Shown here: in pieces, positions 5,890 to 8,291 of the stretch
Layout of the letters: every line of letters begins with the position of its first letter
Position numbering within the stretch: the stretch's first letter is position 1
Assembly: GCA_949935895.1 (NCBI GenBank)
Contig: CATLGL010000072.1
Coordinates: forward strand, 1 to 8,291
Direction: 5' to 3'
DNA length: 8,291 nt
Source: an uncultured Clostridia bacterium
GTDB taxonomy: Bacteria; Bacillota; Clostridia; TANB77; CAG-508
Notes under the pieces: generated by a model
The model's input: the letters and a program-made list of their open reading frames with translations, nothing else
Databases searched by the model: none
What the model was told of the DNA's origin: nothing
Made by a program: the position numbers and the translations under genes

Positions 5890-5921
5890 AACTGTAACAC
5901 TGCTGTAATATGGTTACAGTT
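5890..5921. repeat. Second hairpin in the permease/FxLYD spacer
   Basis: AACTGTAAC (5890-5898) pairs perfectly with GTTACAGTT (5913-5921) around a 14-base loop. It lies 11 bases after the larger hairpin and 23 bases before the next promoter. No T-run follows. It may be an operator or a continuation of the transcript-end structure. The rest of the 327-base spacer (5768-6094) holds the promoter at 5945-5973 and AT-rich leader without a supportable ORF. Confidence 0.55.
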
Positions 5922-5944
5922 CTATTACAAATAATGGAAATATC

Positions 5945-5973
5945 TTGACAAACCAAAAAAACAAATGTAAAAT
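5945..5973 (+). promoter_or_regulatory. Promoter of the FxLYD/pilin-like surface protein unit
   Basis: Consensus -35 TTGACA (5945-5950), a 17-base spacer, and -10 TAAAAT (5968-5973). The leader to the start at 6095 is about 115 bases. A direct repeat ATCATTA (5972-5978 and 5985-5991) and the palindrome TGATATCA (5981-5988) flank the expected transcription start and could bind a regulator. Confidence 0.82.
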
Positions 5974-6094
5974 CATTACGTGATATCATTATATAACATA
6001 AATTCAATATGTCACACAAACAGAATATTAAAATTTACAAAATTATTCTAACATATATTCAGAATGAGAATAAAATTGAAATAGGAGGAAACAA

Positions 6095-6565
6095 ATGAAA
6101 AATGAAGAAAAAAGAATGATTGCAATTATTATAATCATAGGAATTATAATTGTAGTAGGATTACTAATTTGGAAAAATACAAAAGCTAAAAGGTTACAAT
6201 CAGAAAAAGTAGAACTACAAAATACTATCGTAGAAAAGAATACTAATGTTTTAGAAGATGGTACGAAATTAAATAAAAGTGATAAATTGAAACAAACAAA
6301 AAAATTAAATGGAATGGAGATAAGCCAGATACAATTAACTTATAAGGATGGACAATCGATTCTAATTGCAACAGTGACCAATACGACCAATAAAGATATT
6401 GATTTAACACCAATAAAAGTAACATTATATGATGATCAAAACAACATATTAGAACAAATGAATGGATTGATATCTCCAGTAAAAGCAGGAGAAAGCGTAC
6501 AATTAAATATGGGAATAGGAATAGACCATTCCAATGCATATGATTTAACAATAGAACAAAAATAA
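6095..6565 (+). CDS. Membrane-anchored protein with FxLYD-like domain
   Basis: 156 residues. A short basic N-terminus precedes one hydrophobic helix (residues 8-26, Ile-rich), then a Lys/Gln/Glu-rich stalk (27-70). A C-terminal beta domain of about 85 residues follows, with SILIATVTNTTNKDIDLTPI and TLYDDQNNILEQMNGLISPV. The pattern of a strand, a Thr/Asn turn, LYD (111-113) and a later proline-glycine turn matches extracellular FxLYD / immunoglobulin-like domains of Bacillota. The protein probably sits on the outer face of the membrane. It has a strong AGGAGG (6084-6089). It lies 41 bases before the pilin-like gene with no terminator between, so the two are probably co-transcribed. It may help anchor or assemble the surface protein, which is inference from position. 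Confidence 0.8.
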   Translation: MKNEEKRMIAIIIIIGIIIVVGLLIWKNTKAKRLQSEKVELQNTIVEKNTNVLEDGTKLNKSDKLKQTKKLNGMEISQIQLTYKDGQSILIATVTNTTNKDIDLTPIKVTLYDDQNNILEQMNGLISPVKAGESVQLNMGIGIDHSNAYDLTIEQK

Positions 6566-6606
6566 AATCATAATAAATAAAGAGATATTATAAAAAAGGA
6601 GATAAA

Positions 6607-8291
6607 ATGGATACAAATAAACAAAAAAAATCAAAAAAAATCAAAAATAAAAAAGTAAATTTAACATCAGGAATCACCTTGTTAAGTCTTGTGATTACAA
6701 TCATTGTGTTAATTATTTTAGCAGGAATTACCATTAATCTAACCATAGGAGAAAAAGGGATATTTAATTATGCATCAAGAGCCAAAACAGAAACACAAAT
6801 AGCACAATATAAAGAGAAAATTGAATTTGCAAGATTAGATGTAGAGGCACGTAATGAAGGAAAAGTAACACTAGATGAGTTAATTAGTCAAATTTATACT
6901 GACAAAATTGTACCAGTAGGAAATATTGAAAAATTAGAAGAAAAGAATGAAGAAGATGAGGAACAAGCAAAAGTAGTAACAGCAGAAGGATACATTTTTA
7001 TTATAACAGCCCATAAGGTAGAATATATAGGGCAAGAAGGAGAAAATAAAGGTGATGAATCAGGAAAAGAAGAGGAAATTCCAGATTTACAAGAAGGAGA
7101 TATTATAGTTAGTACACCTTTATGGGATGCTATTACCCATAAAGCAACAGTAACATTAAGTAAAGGAGATGCTATTGCCAGTAATTTACAGATTCAATAT
7201 CAAGTAAATGGATATGCAGAAGAAAACTGGACAACAGGGACAACAGTAGTAAATCTGGATTATAATGATACTGTCTATATTAGACTATGGAATGGAACAA
7301 AAGCAGGAAGTTATACAAGTAGAGATATAAAAGATAGTAAAGATCCACAAGATGCTATCATTAGCATTAATGGAACAAGTACAACAACAGATTCAAGCCT
7401 AACAGCGACAGTGCAACTTATTGATAATGAAAGTGGAGTAGATATAAAAAATAGTAAATGGGTATATACAAGTGTTCAAGATGCACTAATACTGAATGAA
7501 AGTAATTTTACCCATACATTTGAAACAAACCCAGAAGAAATAATACTAACAACAACAACACCAGGAACATATTATTTACATGTGTTAACAAAAGATATGG
7601 CAGGAAGAATGAAAGAGACCATTTCAGAGGTAATTGAAGTTACTCAAGGGGAAACATTATTAGCTAATGCAGTAGAAATAGGAGATTACGTAGCATATGA
7701 TCCAACGAATGGACGGAGTTACAGCAAGTAAATTAACCTATACATCACCTAAAGGAAGCGGAACATCTCATGGAAATGGATGTGCTTCACAAACATTTGT
7801 CGCAGATAAAAGTGTTAGGTGGCAAGTCTTAAGCAAAAATACACAAACAGGAGAAGTTGTGTTAATGAGTGAATCCTCAATAAAAACAAATAGTAATGAA
7901 GAGTTAAAAACAAACGGAGTTGTGGCGTATTTATATGTAGAACAAGAAATGCATTCAATATGTGCAATATATGGATATGGAAAGGGAGCAGATACGTCAA
8001 AAAGTTATACATACCATGTAGGAGGACCAAAAGATACATTACAAACGGGAACGATACAAAGTGGTGCAAGAAGTATAAAAGTTGAGGATGTGAACCAAAT
8101 AGTGGGATATGATCCAACAACAGTTGAGGGTTACCCAAGCCAAATGGAAGGTTATCTTGTTTATCCAACGATTACAACAGAAAGTGGCTGGACATCCATA
8201 GCAAGTATTGGACCATGGAGTTATACGCATTATACCTATAATCTTTCAGATTATTTAGACACAGACAGTAAATTATACAAACTATTGAGTA
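6607..8291 (+). CDS. Large pilin-like surface protein, 3'-truncated by the window, +1 frameshift at 7714
   Basis: Starts after AAGGAG (6596-6601). Residues 1-21 are Lys/Asn-rich; then G22 is followed by ITLLSLVITIIVLIILAGITI (23-43). This has the shape of a type IV prepilin N-terminus (cleavage after Gly, long hydrophobic helix), but Ser replaces the usual Glu at mature position 5, as in a clostridial family with GITL-x-A-L-V-I-T. An alpha-helical stretch and a Glu/Lys-rich linker (about 110-160) follow, then Ig-like beta repeats (about 165-350). The first frame ends at TAA 7729-7731 after 374 residues. Skipping C7714 continues from 7715 to the window end without a stop, adding about 192 residues with IKTNSNEELKTNGVVAYLY and ARSIKVEDVN, a C-terminal domain usual for such proteins. 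About 561 residues are visible. It is probably a surface-exposed adhesin or pilin-like protein. Confidence 0.8.
7714..7716 (+). other. +1 frameshift site 3, zero-frame codon CGG
   Basis: The zero frame reads ACG AAT GGA CGG AGT TAC AGC AAG TAA, stopping four codons after CGG. Skipping C7714 gives AAT GGA GGA GTT ACA GCA AGT AAA (N-G-G-V-T-A-S-K) and stays open for at least 576 more bases to the window edge. No Shine-Dalgarno-like element, homopolymer or obvious hairpin is at the site. The downstream frame has no start codon with a ribosome binding site near the junction. Confidence 0.82.

Noticed and set aside
705..7716. Homopolymer slippage as the cause of the three frame breaks
   Set aside because: None of the three sites is in a run of A or T; all are at a CGG triplet in mixed sequence.
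1..8291. CRISPR arrays, tRNA or rRNA genes, insertion sequences
   Set aside because: I saw no regularly spaced repeats, no tRNA-like cloverleaf and no transposase reading frame.

Overview
The window looks like chromosomal DNA from a very AT-rich, low-GC Clostridia-type member of the Bacillota, possibly an uncultured gut lineage. Supporting signs are AGGAGG ribosome binding sites, strong TTGACA/TATAAT-type promoters, U-tailed terminators, a clostridial rpsF-ssb-rpsR operon and surface proteins with a clostridial pilin-like N-terminus.

Layout. Positions 1-1536 hold the 3' part of a large surface protein with an FGE-sulfatase (C-type-lectin-like) C-terminal domain. Positions 1544-2827 hold the rpsF-ssb-rpsR operon (S6, single-strand binding protein, S18) with its own promoter and terminator. 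Positions 2833-3154 hold a small minus-strand gene for a 12-cysteine, 63-residue protein, with a near-consensus promoter and a perfect operator-like palindrome over its -10. A structured spacer follows, then a patatin-like phospholipase (3360-4220). Next come a small GNAT-like gene of different composition (4364-4810) and an ArsP_2-type metal permease (4912-5767). After another spacer with two hairpins and a promoter lies a two-gene unit (6095-8291): a membrane-anchored FxLYD-like protein and a large pilin-like surface protein that runs off the end.

The main finding is that three otherwise well-preserved genes (first surface protein, permease, last surface protein) are each broken by one extra base. 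At all three the zero-frame codon at the break is CGG, and skipping its C restores the expected protein with a Gly codon (GGA, GGG, GGA). In the permease an internal repeat fixes the break to the codon. No downstream fragment has a ribosome binding site of its own. By eye I count only six in-frame CGG codons among roughly 2,300 in the window, so three breaks at CGG are unlikely to be random decay. Candidate explanations are +1 frameshifting or four-base decoding at CGG, or a systematic sequencing or assembly error at this motif. The sequence alone cannot decide. The other three in-frame CGG codons (two in the GNAT-like gene, one at codon 3 of the Cys-rich gene) must be read as triplets if those genes are real, so any recoding must depend on context or those genes must be exceptions.
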